Under the pieces are notes generated by a model. The model searched no databases, was not told the origin of the DNA, and was given only the letters and a program-made list of their open reading frames with translations. From Numida meleagris (lineage: Eukaryota; Chordata; Aves; Galliformes; Numididae): a DNA stretch of 64,000 bases. This document shows positions 12,156 through 25,845 of the stretch, in pieces (position 1 is the first letter of the stretch; each line of letters starts with the position of its first letter). The translations under genes were made by a program, and so were the position numbers. The stretch is from positions 77,882,432-77,946,431 of the forward strand of contig NC_034412.1 in the NCBI RefSeq assembly GCF_002078875.1. The letters are read 5' to 3'.

Positions 12156-15100
12156 CAACTGATAAGCAATCTTGTTGTCTTTATCTCAGCTCTTGATTTT
12201 CCTAGCTCCTATTCTGTTTGCTTGTTTTTCTTTTTTTCCTGAGGATTGGTTACTTACTTCCCCTGACATACTGACTGAGCAGCTGGGTGGGTATTTGGCT
12301 GTTAGGCGAGGCTAACCTGTCACAATATAGAAAAAGAACATTTGACAGCTTTCAGAAAATAGCAATAGAATCAAGGTATGGGGGAGAGTGGATTTGGGGT
12401 GCATGAAATAGAAACGAATGAACTAGTCAGCTGAAAAATCAGTCAATATACAAACGAAATTGAAAGAAAAATTAAAAATTGCAGGATTATACATATTTAA
12501 AATCATAGAGAATATGACTGCATTGCACCAATTCAGATTGTTTCTTCTTAAACAGAATTACATAAATATTTGTATATTTTTGCTGATACTTGTTAAGAGG
12601 AAGATTAATTTAACTTAGTCTGCTTTGAAGGATAAACATGCTTACTTTTTTCTTATTTCTTTCCTGTTCCTTTCCCTCATAATTTTTATTGCTTACCTTT
12701 AGGTATGAAATATATGAGTTAAATGTGTTGTCAAGTTATACATTTTGTTCTGGATATAGCCCACTAATTTTTTCAATAAGTTGAAAATCTAGTACTCTTG
12801 CACTATCTTTATAATCACTGGAGAGATAGGTGGACTGAATTGCTCTCTGAAGATATCTCCCTTGGTTTCAGAGACAACTTAGTTCTTGCATAGATACTCT
12901 AATGAAGTTAATTGGGTGATATTGTATCAAGAGCTTTAAGTGTGGATCATAAAATGGGTATTTTAAACAAATATAACAAACAAAAATTTGCTGAATTTCT
13001 CTGAAAAATCCACTCCACTATAAAATACTTAGGATGCAATTCCATGATGAGAACTATTTCAATTAAATATATTTACATTCTTTTCAAAAATAACTTTAAT
13101 TGACCTTTTTGGAAGACTGACAAACTACAATAATTTCAAAATTTAAAACTAGAGTTCTGTAAACCCATATATTAATGATACATTTTGTGTTTATGTTTAG
13201 CTCTCACACATCAATAATCATCATTACAACAAATATGGAATTTCATATAGTTGACACTGATGGCTCCTTGAAGATCTTATTTGCAGAAGTCAGAGTTGAG
13301 AGCTTTTTGAAAGCAGTTGGAACCAAAGTAGGCTTATCTTCTTTCTTTTGTCTTTCTTTGGTCCTCATTATTATTTTGTGCTTCTCAAATATGTATGTGA
13401 AGTCCTCACATATTTTGACCATGTCATAATTCTGGTAGGAAATTCTTAAAGACAGCTGCTAGTTACACTATCTTTAGTACACATATTCAGGTTCGAGGTG
13501 TGCTATTATTAATTACATAATGATTATATCCAAACTGTTACAGTCTTCTGCTTTGGATGCAAAATTAACAACTCAAGGTCATCGTAAGTCAATTAAACTT
13601 TGATGATGGTAGAAAACTAATCTGGCATAAATAAGCTAGTTTTCCACTGGAATAATAAACTACATATGCACACAGAAGTTCCAAGCAACACCAGAACTGC
13701 AAAAGCAGAGTGCAAAATCTGGTAGCTGAGAGACAAAGAGAAAAGCAGGAGGAAAAGGTAAACATAATCATCTTTTTTTTCAGCACAGATGAGCTGTAGA
13801 TCACCTCACCTAAATGAAGGAAGTGAACCTCTGAAATTTCCTGACAGCCATATGTGGAAAGATTCTAATGTTTCTGTTTACATCTTTGACATTCCTGAAC
13901 TCACTGAAGCCAGTAAGTTGTGCTAAGTGTGTGCCAAGCAGGCTCCTCAACTTGAGAATTTGATCTTTGTGTGTAGCTGAACAGCTGTAGATTCTAGAGC
14001 AACCAGCCAGAACAACAGGCTGTGTGAGCTCTAGACTCTCTCTGAGATAAAACAAGTGAAGCTTGAATTATTCCTTCACTGACTTTCTAAATATTTTGGC
14101 AAAGCATCACAGCAGTTAGAATATAGTTACGTGAAAATATATTACTCCCTCCAGTGCTGGAATGAAAGAACATAGGTCATGAAATTTTTCTGGAAATGAA
14201 ATGAGTGTGATAATTTGACTATATATAGATAATTAGTTTTGGGAGATCTGCTTTAATGTGAATGAAATTATCAAAACTCACTTTATTGTAAAAAGGATGT
14301 ATAAAACAGATCTAGGTGAATTGCACTCCGAAAGTAAATATTTATTTCTAACTGTAAAGGAATCTTCTGGAAGTCAGCTTAGATACTGATGTCAGCTCTG
14401 GACAAGGGGATCCCCATTCAGAGATTCTCAGATGGAAAGCTCAATGTACTTCCAGATTTCTAAGCAAAGAAAATTTTCTCACTGTTTTGCTTTCACTGTG
14501 TTGAAGGAAAGACCATTTTGGGAAAACAAAACAAAACAAAAGCATCCAAGGATTTATTATATTTAATCTCCTTGAAAGAGCTTAAATGTTGCTGGCTTGA
14601 TTAAAGTAACAGCAATAACTTTAATTAGAGTTTAGCAATTTTTTATTACCTACACTGGAGCAAATGTGAATTTAGAACTTCAGAAGCCACTACCAGAAAT
14701 TATTTTATCTAATCCTCAGTGTAAATTGCCTACATGGATAAACAAATTTATGGTAATGAACAGCGTATTATACAATAATTTGTATGTTTTAACAAAAAAA
14801 AATAAGATCCTTTTAATTGACTGGCATTTTCCAATAATTCTCTATTTGTTCTATGTCTGTTCAATATTAAGTTTTATGGAAAAAAATGACATCAGCAATA
14901 GTAAGCTCTTTATGAAGATATAACACTACTTTCCATAGATATCAATACCTGAGAAGTCTTTTGAATGGCTTTGAGAAGTAGTAGCTTTTGTTATGTATTT
15001 ACAAAGGTTGTAAATACCTGTTGAACTGCTTCACCTATTAGGAGGTATTTCAAGCTGGTGGTTTAAGTTCACCCAGTCATGTCCTCAAGTATTGTAACTT

Positions 15101-16332
15101 AATCACCTTGTTTTGATTTAACTTCTGCTTCCAGCAGGTTGGTCAAGGGGGTCATTCCAACCTCCTTGGAACCACTATTTACTGCAAAGTTGAAAAATTA
15201 TACTGAGCATTCTGAGATGATTGATTTTTTCCCCTTTTTCTCAAAATTCTTGCTCATTTGAGTAACATTACTTATGTGTAGTGAAGATTTCCGTTAGACT
15301 ATCAGATATTGATTAACCCACAGTAAAAGAACCGAATAACAATTCTAGAAGGACATATTTCCTGTAGTATTGACCTCCCAATTAAGATTTACTTCTGCAT
15401 GAATGAATAACACTTAGTTTTATGTTATATGGAAATTATGAGAAGAGTTGTTAAAAAATGCAATCTCTGAAACTGTTGGTAGAAAATCTAGCTATTACAA
15501 AATATGAAGCAAATAGTATGAAGTCTTTATTCTTTTATTTTGAATGAATATGTGACAAGGTTACTGCTATGGAAAGTACACACAAAGTATTCAACTGAGA
15601 AATAAGATGTCAACACTTAACTGCTGTATTTAACATCTAAGTTCGGAGATAGACCCATTAAAAAAACAACCATATATCCATGGTGATGCCTACATTCCCA
15701 AAGCATCTAAAAATATCACCATGAACACTGACTTTACAGCCACTGTGAGTATATGAAATTTATGGATTTCAAAAACACCAAGAAATTCAGTTGTAATTTT
15801 AAGCCTGTATTTTAGCATTACTTGAAAATAAATAAATAAATAAATAACCAAAGTTTTCTTTTTCCTAACTCACTTGCAGGACTTTAGCCTGTTTACTTGT
15901 TCCAAGCAAGAAGAGTTTCTAGTGTGAGAATCCAGGACTTGTACGGATTGACTGTCAAAAAAAAAACAGGTTTGGTATTTGAATGAAAATATTACTTATA
16001 TTTTGTCTTTTTTTAGGCGAACAAGAAACATGCAAACAAGGAAACATAAAAGAGGAGCATTCATATGGACGCACATGTACAGGTGTTGGCAATAGGTTTC
16101 TGCTGGGGTTGCCTCTATGAGGAGAGGCCAAGGTCTGCTCCATGCCATTTCTATTTGGTTCCAGTCAGCTCCAAAGGACACATCGCAGAGAACAGTGGAG
16201 TGCATTGGCCAAGTTGGTGGCATCTCTAAAATAACATATTTATAAAATAGCTGAAAAAAACACCCAGGAAGCATGGTTGTGGGAGAGGAAGTCATTACGT
16301 TGGTTATTAAGAAAAATTTCTACTCAGAAATA
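12156..16332. other. AT-rich non-coding stretch with weak repeat traces
   Basis: The segment 12175-12320 faintly resembles an avian LTR edge (gagcagctgggtgggtat), but too weakly to call. An (AAAT)n tract lies at 15835-15848. Otherwise nothing is recognised and there is no credible exon. Confidence 0.5.
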
Positions 16333-16516
16333 ATGGTAATGCACTGGAACAAGCTGCCCAGGAAGAAAGTGGAGTCACCATCCCTGGATATGTTCAAGAA
16401 ATGTGTGTGTAGAGGTGGCACTTTGGGATAAGATTTATAAGGCATAGTGATGATGAGTTAACAGTTGGACTAGATGAACTTAAAGGTCTTTTCCAAACTT
16501 TATGATTCTATGATAG
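16333..16516 (+). mobile_element. CR1 LINE 3'-terminal fragment, plus orientation
   Basis: The last part of a CR1 3' UTR is present: gcactggaacaagctgccca, then gtggagtcaccatccctgga, gttggactagatgaactt and the terminal tatgattctatgat octamer-type end. Everything upstream is missing. It directly abuts an ERV-like repeat on its right. Confidence 0.85.
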
Positions 16517-16519
16517 AGA

Positions 16520-16960
16520 AACACAGATGCAAACACAAAGATCAGGGAAGGAAAGGGAAGAAATTCCCAGGTGCCAGAGTATTTATTACCCTGCAGCCCG
16601 TGGAAAGGACCATAGTGAAGCAGTTATCCATTCTTCAGCCTATGGAGAATCCCACACCAGAGCAGGTGAATATTCCTGAAGGAACTGCAGCATGTGGAGA
16701 ATCCACATAGAAGCAATCTTAACCAGAAGGAGTAGCCAAGGTTAACTGTTATGTACGGATCACAACCCTCAATTCTCTGTTCTCTCATGCTGCTCAAAGC
16801 AGTGACAGGAGACAAGAGTGGCTTGTGGATGACAAATCTAGTTGAGCTTGGCAAAAGGGACAGAGGGAGAAGGTAGTATTTTTATTATTTTTCATCTTTG
16901 TTTCTCGATACTGGAATCTGTTTTAGCAGTAAATAAACTGTTTTTCTCCATGTTTATTAT
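16520..16960 (+). repeat. ERV-like dispersed avian repeat, 3' part
   Basis: The sequence contains ccctgcagcccgtggaaag, ggaccatagtgaagcag and cacaccagagcaggtgaa. These are the variable short repeats built on GAGCAG and CTGCAGCCC that I recall from a widespread avian LTR-related repeat. It ends near aataaactgtttttctcc, a polyadenylation-like end. The small open frames here are not genes. Family identity is from memory. Confidence 0.45.
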
Positions 16961-19900
16961 TTTTGCCCATAACAGTAAACAATGATATCTCAGCCTGTGA
17001 GCTTTCTAATCCTTTTGTCCATCATGGGTTGAGGTGGAGGAGTGAGTGAGCATCTGGGTGCGTGAGCAAGGGTAAGCTCACCATTGCTTTCTAAGATCAA
17101 AATATTCCTCAAATTAGAGCTAAGAGCTAAATATATGTGAAGAAGTTTCTAATATTATGTGCCAGGGCTAACTCTTCAATAAAAGTGTACCAGAGGAAAA
17201 ATAATACTGTCAGAAAAAAAAAAAGAGGTAGAAAAAACTTAATCCTTCTGATAAGATTCAAAACAAAGGAAAGATAACAAATCATTCTTACTGAGGGATA
17301 TGATAAAAACTTCTAAGCGTAGACTGCCATTAACAAATTGAATTCCATTCCACTAACTCACAAAGACAAATTTACTGAGCTAAATCAAACTCAACATAAT
17401 TTAAAATAATTTTAAAAGCTTTGTGTATGTTTGTTCTCTCATTTCTTTATTTGAAAAATCAGATTTTTTCGACTCATAGCTCGTAGATGGCAAGAGTACT
17501 GGTAGTACTGGGCATGTGTTTCATTGTAAAGAATCCTCTGAAGTAATACCGCACACAGAAAGCATGAATCTTTTTTTTCTTGGAGTAAGAACATCTCGCT
17601 ATGAGGACCAGAACTTCTGCATCTATCTGCTCTACTTCTAGATATGTGATACTGTTTCCACTACAGCCCTGCTCTAAAATGAACAAAAATATTTTTATTA
17701 CTGCTTATTATTTCTAGCTTTATGTAAAGTATCTCTCTAATCTAAACGGTAATATTTCAGCAGGTGTTCATTTCTTGTTTATAGTTTTTTTTGTTTTTTT
17801 TTTTAAATTATCTTTCTTCAGGGCCTACGGCCACTAGTGCTTACAGCTCCACAGGGTACATTATTAAAAAAAGCTGCTCACAGTGACAATTAAACTATTG
17901 AAATGAGAGCTAAGAGAATCTCTTCAAGAAAGTATTATACTGCCTCAGACTTTATGCAGTATTTTAGTGGTAGCATCTGCATATGCATCTACACAGTAAG
18001 TGCAGATAATATGGTTGACTTTATGTGTTTAGATGTGGTTTCGTACATGAAACTTGAAGGTGCAGAAAAATGAAGGACATAGAAATCATAGAATGGCCTA
18101 TATAAATTTGGGGTTGGATGAATATATTTGTTACAAAAATTTTATTTGCTATTTTCAATTATTAATAAGTAGAAAGTGATAATTCTACCAAGGACATTTT
18201 ACAGATTGCCTCCTAAAAATACCTAGCTTTTGGTTTTTCAAAGTTTATAAAATATATCTGCTTTCTAGTAGAAACAGCTTGGTGGTTGTCCAGCTTCCAT
18301 ATCAGGAAGCTGAGAAATGTTTAAAACCTTTATTTACTCTATAAACTGTATAACTGACACATAAGTCCAATCTAAGACAAAGCATTTCAAGATATTTTTA
18401 TTGTATAATAACTGTAACTGCAGGTTTTATTCTTCATGTCTACTGTGTAATTTCTTTATACGTTCCTTTTTTTCAGAAGATTTTTCAAAGAAGTATCCAT
18501 TTGTTTGCATGTCTCACCTTTCATCGCAGTATTTATTAGCATGTAAATGTAACTAAAACTGTTTCTATTAGTTTTTTTTTCTTTTTTTGGTTTTGTTTGT
18601 TTTAGTTTGTTTCTAATAGGAAAACCTTGGAGTGAATAAGGTAAATGACAGCACTATTAAGGACTTGCTCAAAGCTACACAAGATGTATGAAGAAGCCAA
18701 GAAATAAACAAACATCTTCAGAATTCTAGAGCAGGGCTAATATTGCAGGCCGTGTTTCTTCAGCTTATGTTAGTATTCTTTCTTAACTATCTCAGTATCA
18801 TACGTCTAAATAGATGTAGTAAAATACCTCAGATCAACTTGGGCAAAGCGGGGTCTCATTCATATTATGGATTAAATCAAGTTCCATTATGGTACAATGT
18901 GAAAGCAATTTAAACACAATGGAGGCTAAACTAATTTTAACAACAGGACTGTAAAAGAAAGAAGAGAGAATTTTTCACAGAGAAAAAAATTGACCAAGGC
19001 ATACAATAATCCACCCAATAGAGTTAAAATAGATGAAAGAAATGTTTCAGACAATACACTGCCAACTGAAAAGGTGAATCAATAGCCATTTCGCCTACCT
19101 TTTCCAATAATGAGGGTTGAAAACAACCTTAATTGGCAGAAAACAACCAATGGTTTTAAACTTAGACAATATCTTCTTTCTCTATAAAAGTGTTTGGCAT
19201 AATTAATGCTCCTCTCTATTAAAATTAGTGATTTTTTTCCAAAGGCTTTTCTGATTTTCTAAATAAAAACACCACATATTCAATTTCCTAGGCTTTCAGT
19301 GTCATGAAGAGGCAGTCTTATGTATCGCCTTCTGTAGACTTGGCATGATCTAGATCTATTAACTGTGGCTGAATATTTTTTTGCAAACATTTCGGAATTG
19401 TCACATTTGGAGAAAAATGTTGTTTCCATGATTTTCTACAACACACAACTTACATACAAAGTGTGGATGACACTGAGCACATTACTAAAATTACAAGTTC
19501 TCATTTCAACATGATAATTATATTTTGTTATTTTTGTGTGATGCCAGAGTGAGAAGATCAGCATAAGAAACAAAGGACAGCACTGAGAAATATGAAGTGA
19601 TCTATCAGTTTTTGGATTTGATAGAATATACAAGATATGACTTTTATTTAACAAATCTAGTTTCTTTTGAGAAAGTAAGATAACAATAAGTAACAGGCAT
19701 ATCTAATACCCACTGGAAGGACTAATACATAATGAAGTATTTACCATTTTCTTTTGGAAAACTATTTGGAAATTGTGGTGATGCCCATTTATTTCCTTAC
19801 AACATTGTGGTTAAGCTATTCACCATGGGAATAAGAAACTTCAGGTTAATGCCTTACATTTCAAGGCCTCATTCCCCAAATTCCAAAAAAAGCAAATCAA

Positions 19901-20561
19901 CAACTAAGCAAAATAATAGGGACAATCTTTATGCATCCCACTGCAGAAAATACAGGGTTTTTTTATGTCACAGAAAAAAGGTAAGAAAGGACAAGATTAT
20001 ACAGATGGTCTAGTGTGTTTTGAGCTGTGCTTTTAATTATGAATATATGATTTAGTTATTAGATGAAATACGAAGACATTCCTAAGACATGACTTATGTA
20101 TAAGATACCCAAAACAACAATTCTAATTCCCAGTGAGTATATAAACCATTTGTTTACAGAACCATGCTCCTGTTTATGCTCTACTGTTTCCCTATTAATC
20201 CCTAATTATTTCTTGTGCAGTAGCAATTCTGTAAAATGAATAGATCACATCTTTTCCACTCAGGCTAGGTGATTACACAATAATTCCCTTTTATATTCTG
20301 AAAATGAAGGACTGAACTCCCTCAGGCCTTAAAATCAACTGTTTTCTTCCTGGCAAGCGATCTAACCACTAGCTATTGCATAAGAGACTAATGGTGAAAA
20401 CTTTGTGTCTTCCTGCAATTAAAACAGACAACACATTTTTCTCCATTTTTCCCCCCAGATAAGAGTGTTATGGAATGATCCTTGACTGCGGACTTCCAGA
20501 TTAGAATATTCCAAAAATTGTCAGTAAATCATTTTGACTGCAGGAAGATGACACAAGAAAT
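16961..20561. other. AT-rich non-coding stretch, one possible CR1 scrap
   Basis: Around 18085-18125 the words aatcatagaatgg and ggggttggatga look like a tiny remnant of a minus-strand CR1 3' end. Nothing else is recognised. T-rich simple sequence lies near 17785-17805 and 18575-18605. Confidence 0.5.
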
Positions 20562-21042
20562 ACGTGGAGCTGTTGGCGCAGGTCTAGAGGAGGGCCACAA
20601 GGATGACCAGAGGGCTTGAATACCTCCCCTGTGACGACAAGGTGAAAAAGCTGGGTCTGTTCAGCCTGAAGAAGAGAAGTCTCCGGGGAGATATGATAGC
20701 AGCCTTTCAGTATCTAATGGGGGGCTACAAGAAAGAAGGGGACGGACTCTTCATCAGGGTCTGTTGTGGTAGGACAAGGGAAAATGGTTTCAAATCAGAA
20801 CAGGGGAGATTTAGATTGGATATAAGGAAGAAGTTTTTTTACAGTAAGGGTGTTGAGGCACTGGAACACATTGCCCAGGGATGTGGTGGATGCCCCATCC
20901 TTAGAGATGCTCAAGGTCAGGAAGGATGGGGCTCTGAGCAACATGATCTAGCAGTAGGTGTCCCTGTTCACTGTAGGACAGTTGGAATAGATGACCTTCA
21001 AGAGTCCATTCCAACTCAAATGATTCTTTGACTCTATGACAT
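20562..21042 (+). mobile_element. CR1 LINE 3' end, plus orientation, well preserved
   Basis: The fragment starts in the extreme C-terminal/3' UTR region (gagctgttggcgcaggtct) and runs through gaggagggccacaaggatga, aggacaagggaaaatggttt, gggagatttagattggatat and gccccatccttagag. It ends with atgattctttgactctatga, the CR1 terminal repeat. About 480 bp are kept with few indels, so it is among the younger-looking CR1 pieces here. The 142-residue open frame inside it (20603-21031) is an accident of the UTR, not a gene. Confidence 0.92.
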
Positions 21043-21317
21043 TTTTCCTACATATATTCCTGAAATTCTAAATTAATTCATTTGCATTGAATTTTCCGAT
21101 CCTACCAGATCAATCAATCAGCTTGATTAACATACTCTTTTCAGAGCATTAGCCTGCGGTCTTCCTGAAGAGATTTTTTTTTCCCCACTAGCTCCATTTC
21201 CCTTCAAAATGAATATCTCAGGATTATGCTGTCAGGTAGATTATTATCTAACTACAGATTTCTATATTCACTGTATTATATTCACATATAATCACACACA
21301 TATATATATATACTATA

Positions 21318-22088
21318 CAGAATCACAGAATTGTAGGGGTTGGAAGGGGCCTCTAGAGATCATAGAGTCCAACTCCCTTGCTAAAGCAGGCTCCCAACAG
21401 CAGGCTGCACAGGTAGGTGTCCAGGCAGGTCTGTAATACCTTCAGAGAAAGAGAACACACAACCACGCTAGGCAGCCTGTTCCAGTGCTCTGTCACCTTC
21501 ACTGTGAAGAAGTTCTTTCGCATATTGGTGCAGAACTTCCTATGCTCAAGCTTATGGCCATTTCCCCTTGTCCTGTCCCCACAGACTGCTCAAAACAGGT
21601 TTGTCATGTCCCTTTGACTCCCACACTTGATATATTTATAAACATTAATAAGATCCCTCTAAGTCTTCTTTTCTCAAGGCTGAACAGACCCAGCTCGCTC
21701 AGTCTTTCCTCATAAGAGAGATACTCCAGGCCCTTTATCATCTTTGTGGCCCTCTGCTGGACTCTTTCCAGGAGATCCCTGTCTTTTTTGTACCAGGGAG
21801 CTCAGAACTGTATATACAATACAGTTATACAGGATACAGGATACAACACTCCAGGTGAGGCCTGACCAGGGCAGAGAAGAGGGGGAAGATCACCTCCCTT
21901 GACCTGCTGGCCACACTCCTTTAATGCACCCCAGGATCCCACTGGCCTTCTTGGACACCAGGGCACGCTGCTGGCTCATGGCCAACCTGTCATCCACCAG
22001 GACTCCCAGGTCCTTCTCTGCAGAGCTCCTCTCCAGCAGGTCAACCCCCAACCTGTACCTGGAAAATTCCCTGCCTGAAATCTTCTTG
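21318..22088 (-). mobile_element. CR1 LINE 3' end with the C-terminus of ORF2, minus orientation
   Basis: The 3' end lies on the left (cagaatcacagaattgtagg) just after a short TA repeat (about 21297-21313). The 3' UTR follows, and from about 21890 to 22085 the minus strand encodes the ORF2 C-terminus, including [20 protein letters not shown] and [11 protein letters not shown]. It is 5'-truncated at about 22088. A local tandem disturbance (tacaggatacaggatacaac) sits near 21825-21850. The open frame retained shows fairly modest decay. Its 3' end faces that of the CR1 at 20562-21042. Confidence 0.93.
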
Positions 22089-25000
22089 CATTCCTTTAGG
22101 GATACCTGCAATTGCTGCTTCCCTATAGCCACTACTATAATTTCATCATTTTCAACCTTAAGAATAAGAAAATAGGTATCTGAGCCACCAGTATCTTATT
22201 TCCATTTAAGAAATACTGAAATACAGAAATTTTGTGTAATTGCTTCTGGTTAACCACCACCACTCTGCCTTGAACAGCCTCATCCCTGCTTCCCTTTGGC
22301 ATTGTTTTCATGTTGCTTAGTATAGGTAATTCAAATGTTCTTTGTCTCCACTTCTCAACTGTAAAACAGGAGTAACAGCAGATTCCTACCTCAATGCAGC
22401 TATGGATGAACACATTAAAGAATGCAAAATGCTTGTATACCATTCTGGGAAATATCATATAAATGTATTTGTACTGACAGTGCAGTATTTCAATTTTGTT
22501 GTAATACACTTCTGCTATGAATGGTGACAGAAATTAGAAAAACAACAATGGATTTAAATTAGCACTTAATTTATCTAATGCTTAATTCATCCATTTTATT
22601 GTTGAAATTCTACCTTTATATTAGAAGTCAGTATTGAAACATTTAAATAGTAGAAGGACCAATTTTCTAACCACCTTCCTGTCTAACTAAATATGTGAAT
22701 TAATGCTCAATTTGCTAACTGGATTCTGCATAGTACTAGAAGTAAGTCTGCTGAAACATCTCATCTTTGCCTGTGAAGCATGGTTTTGTTTTTTTAATCC
22801 CAGCATGTCAACCATAGAAAACTGAAAAGCTTCATTTTGCAAAGAAGAACTAGCAGTTAAATTCAGCAGGCAAAGCTTTCCTTTTTCTCCACTACTCATG
22901 AATAAAAGCAGAAAGCATTTAATATGTCAAAAATAATGGAAAACTTCCCTAGGGATATCTTCCATCTTAGCCTTTACCATCATACATTCTCAGACTCACA
23001 TTACTTTTCAGGTTGTGTGTTGCTGTTGTTAAGGTGGAAACATGAGTAATATAAAAAATAATATCCACCCTATTTCCTTGGAGATGATTAGTGTTCTTCA
23101 CTATCATGTTTCTTCTTTCTCTTCTTAAATCAGTGAAGCCAATTTCCCATATTTTTCTTTTCATTGCAAAATATGTAACATTAGTGGGCTAGACTGATTT
23201 CTTTCCATGTTATGTCTAATGCTATGGAATTGTTTATACAGTTCGTTGCCTTAAAAATAGAACCGTGGGGAAAAGAATAAAGGAAAAAAAAAGACCATGT
23301 TTATCAGTCATATTATTAATGGGTAAATTCATCGGCACAGAAAGGACAATATTGCTGAAAATTATTTTGGCAAAGCCAGATCTGTTTTATTCAGTGTTTG
23401 AAAAGCTGAGTGACGGGTAATGAGAAGATGTTATTTGATTTCCAGCTATAAGTTGAAAGACAATGGATAAGCACACAAAAAAAGGATAAACCATTAGTGC
23501 GGAACTACAGGTGGTAGGAATGGAAAAGGCATAAGCAAAAATATAAGTATTGCAAAGGATAAAGTTATCTATTTCATGGTTTTGTTTTAATATATATTTT
23601 TTAAATTTAGGCCTAGATTTTCCAAAACTAATTGTTTAAACTTAGTTCCAGGAGCCAATTTACTTAGTGTAGTAACCACTACATACATATTTTTGTATTG
23701 CTCTCAGTTGCACTTTTCATGGCAAAATAGAAAATAGGATTATGGTGTTTAGTCATCTTTCTAGATTTAGCACTGGTATGAGATACAGAATCACATTTGG
23801 AAACAGATCAACATGTGGATGCCTGAATATTATTAAGGCATCCAAAGAATACTTCATTATTTCTGTTTAGTTCAGTTTGGTTTGGTATTCTTTTTTTATT
23901 CAGGAGATTTTAAATATCATATTCCCTAAACCTCAAACCAGAGATTAGCAGGAGATCTACTGAGTCATCTAAAAACATAACTGAACAAGAATTGCATTAC
24001 TGGCTCTGTGCCAACAATTCAATCTCTTAAACAGCATTTATTCCCACTCTAGGGATATTCTGTATATTGCAAGGCTTCCTTTGAGTGTTCACTGACTGAT
24101 TTTGACCAGCCTGGCTGAAAGAACAAAGCTATATATAAATCATGTATGTATAAAGAGATTTTATCCTTCTTTGTAAATGTTCAGTTGCCAAAATATAAAA
24201 TAAAAACGGATATGATGATGCTTGTTTGGCAATTGGAGATATAAAATACAGATTTTATTCACATATGCAACCTTCTCTGAAATTACTGAGGTTATGATGG
24301 TTGAGAAAAGAGCTTAACTCGCTGATGGTAGAGAAATATCAAACAGTTGTGGTCTGAGGATTTGTGACAATCACAAAATCACTGCTACGTAACAGATCTC
24401 AGCTGATTTTTTTTTATTTTCTTTTGCTAGCTGTAGTAGAAACAGGACTTACTCTGATGAGAAAATATAAGCTATTTTGCCTATGCCTACTACTTTACTA
24501 GATCTTGCTCATTCAACTTCATTAACATACAGAAAAACAAGTCAAGTTTCAGTAATTTGAAATGAGCCTCTTAGCTCATTAAACTTGCCAAGAATTTATT
24601 AACTCATAATTCTACTTCAAATATTATGGTCTCCTTAATCCTACTATTTTCTCTATAGTCAGGAAGAAAATTGTACACATGATGCAGACTCAAAGAAGTT
24701 TAGGTTATCTCTAATATTACGGATAGGTTAGAAAAAGACAAACTAGCTTAAGAAAGTTATGTTCTCTCTAATGCTGCTTGGTAAATTTTGAAGTTTGAAG
24801 TTTTGGTTTAGGGGAGAGCACCTCTCTCTTGTAAATTCAGTACCAGCAGCTATAATACAAGAGCCACATTCTGATGTGTTTATGCATGCAGATTAGCCCA
24901 GTGACTAATTTTTGTATTCAGAGGACTAATTCACAGGTAATGCACATACATCTAGTCTTTCTTTGTCTGCAACGATACCCAAATTAATCCTAAAGTATGA

Positions 25001-25805
25001 AAATATTCCATTGATTGCCTAAGAAATAGGAATACCAACTCTCCAATTCTTTTTTATGTAATAATGTATCCAAAATAATACATGCATTATCTTAAAATAT
25101 ACAATGAAGCCCATGAAAACACTGAACATAGATCTGGGAGTATGAGTAGGAAGAGTTTTTGTTTAAACTTCAACTATATGAAGTTAATATTTTGAGAGTG
25201 TGGGATGTGCTCAGAATTTTTAATTTTCTGGCAGATAGAGATAATCAAAAGTAATTTGTATAAAAAATAGGAAAACAACAATCAGAAGTTAATATTCATG
25301 CCAAATCAACAGATTCTATTATGTGAGGGATTTTAACTGAAGTCTTTTAAAAGATATGCAAATATGTTTAGTTTCAATCACAATATAAGAGTAAAAAACA
25401 TAAATTATAATGTTAAATACCTCTGTCCACGTCATAGAGGAAGTTAGTTAAGAAGATCATAATAGACCATAATTACCTTAAAAATGCATTGCATTACTGG
25501 GAAGATTTCCAAAAACAAACAAAAAAAGAAAACAACAACCAAAATAAATTCAAAACAGTATATTATTACTGCCCTACTGCTTCAGGTAAGAGAAGTATAA
25601 AGAAACATTTCTAATGAAAGTGAGCTTAATATTGACAGGGACTAAATTTGAAACAGTTGAGGATAAAATTCACATTTTGGAAATGTTCTATCTCTTATCA
25701 GATATAGCATGATTGTAGGCTAGTCATAAAACAAAATGATAAAAAAATGATACCCAAAACTTCTTAATTCTAGGCATTTGTTCCACGGAATGGAAGCCAA
25801 TACTT

Positions 25806-25845
25806 TGTGACTAATATTGAGGTTATGTGACTAATATTTAGGTTT
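25806..25845 (+). repeat. 20-bp tandem doublet
   Basis: Two adjacent copies of tgtgactaatattgaggtta differ at two positions. This is a local duplication with no further context. Confidence 0.8.

Noticed and set aside
12175..12320. Possible LTR edge (gagcagctgggtgggtat)
   Set aside because: The resemblance is limited to a few tens of bases, with no signals or target duplication.
15120..15180. Short CR1-like words (ttggtcaagggggtcattcc)
   Set aside because: Only about 40 bases are similar and the terminal repeat is absent.
20603..21031. 142-residue open frame that might look like a small protein
   Set aside because: It lies entirely in the CR1 3' UTR.
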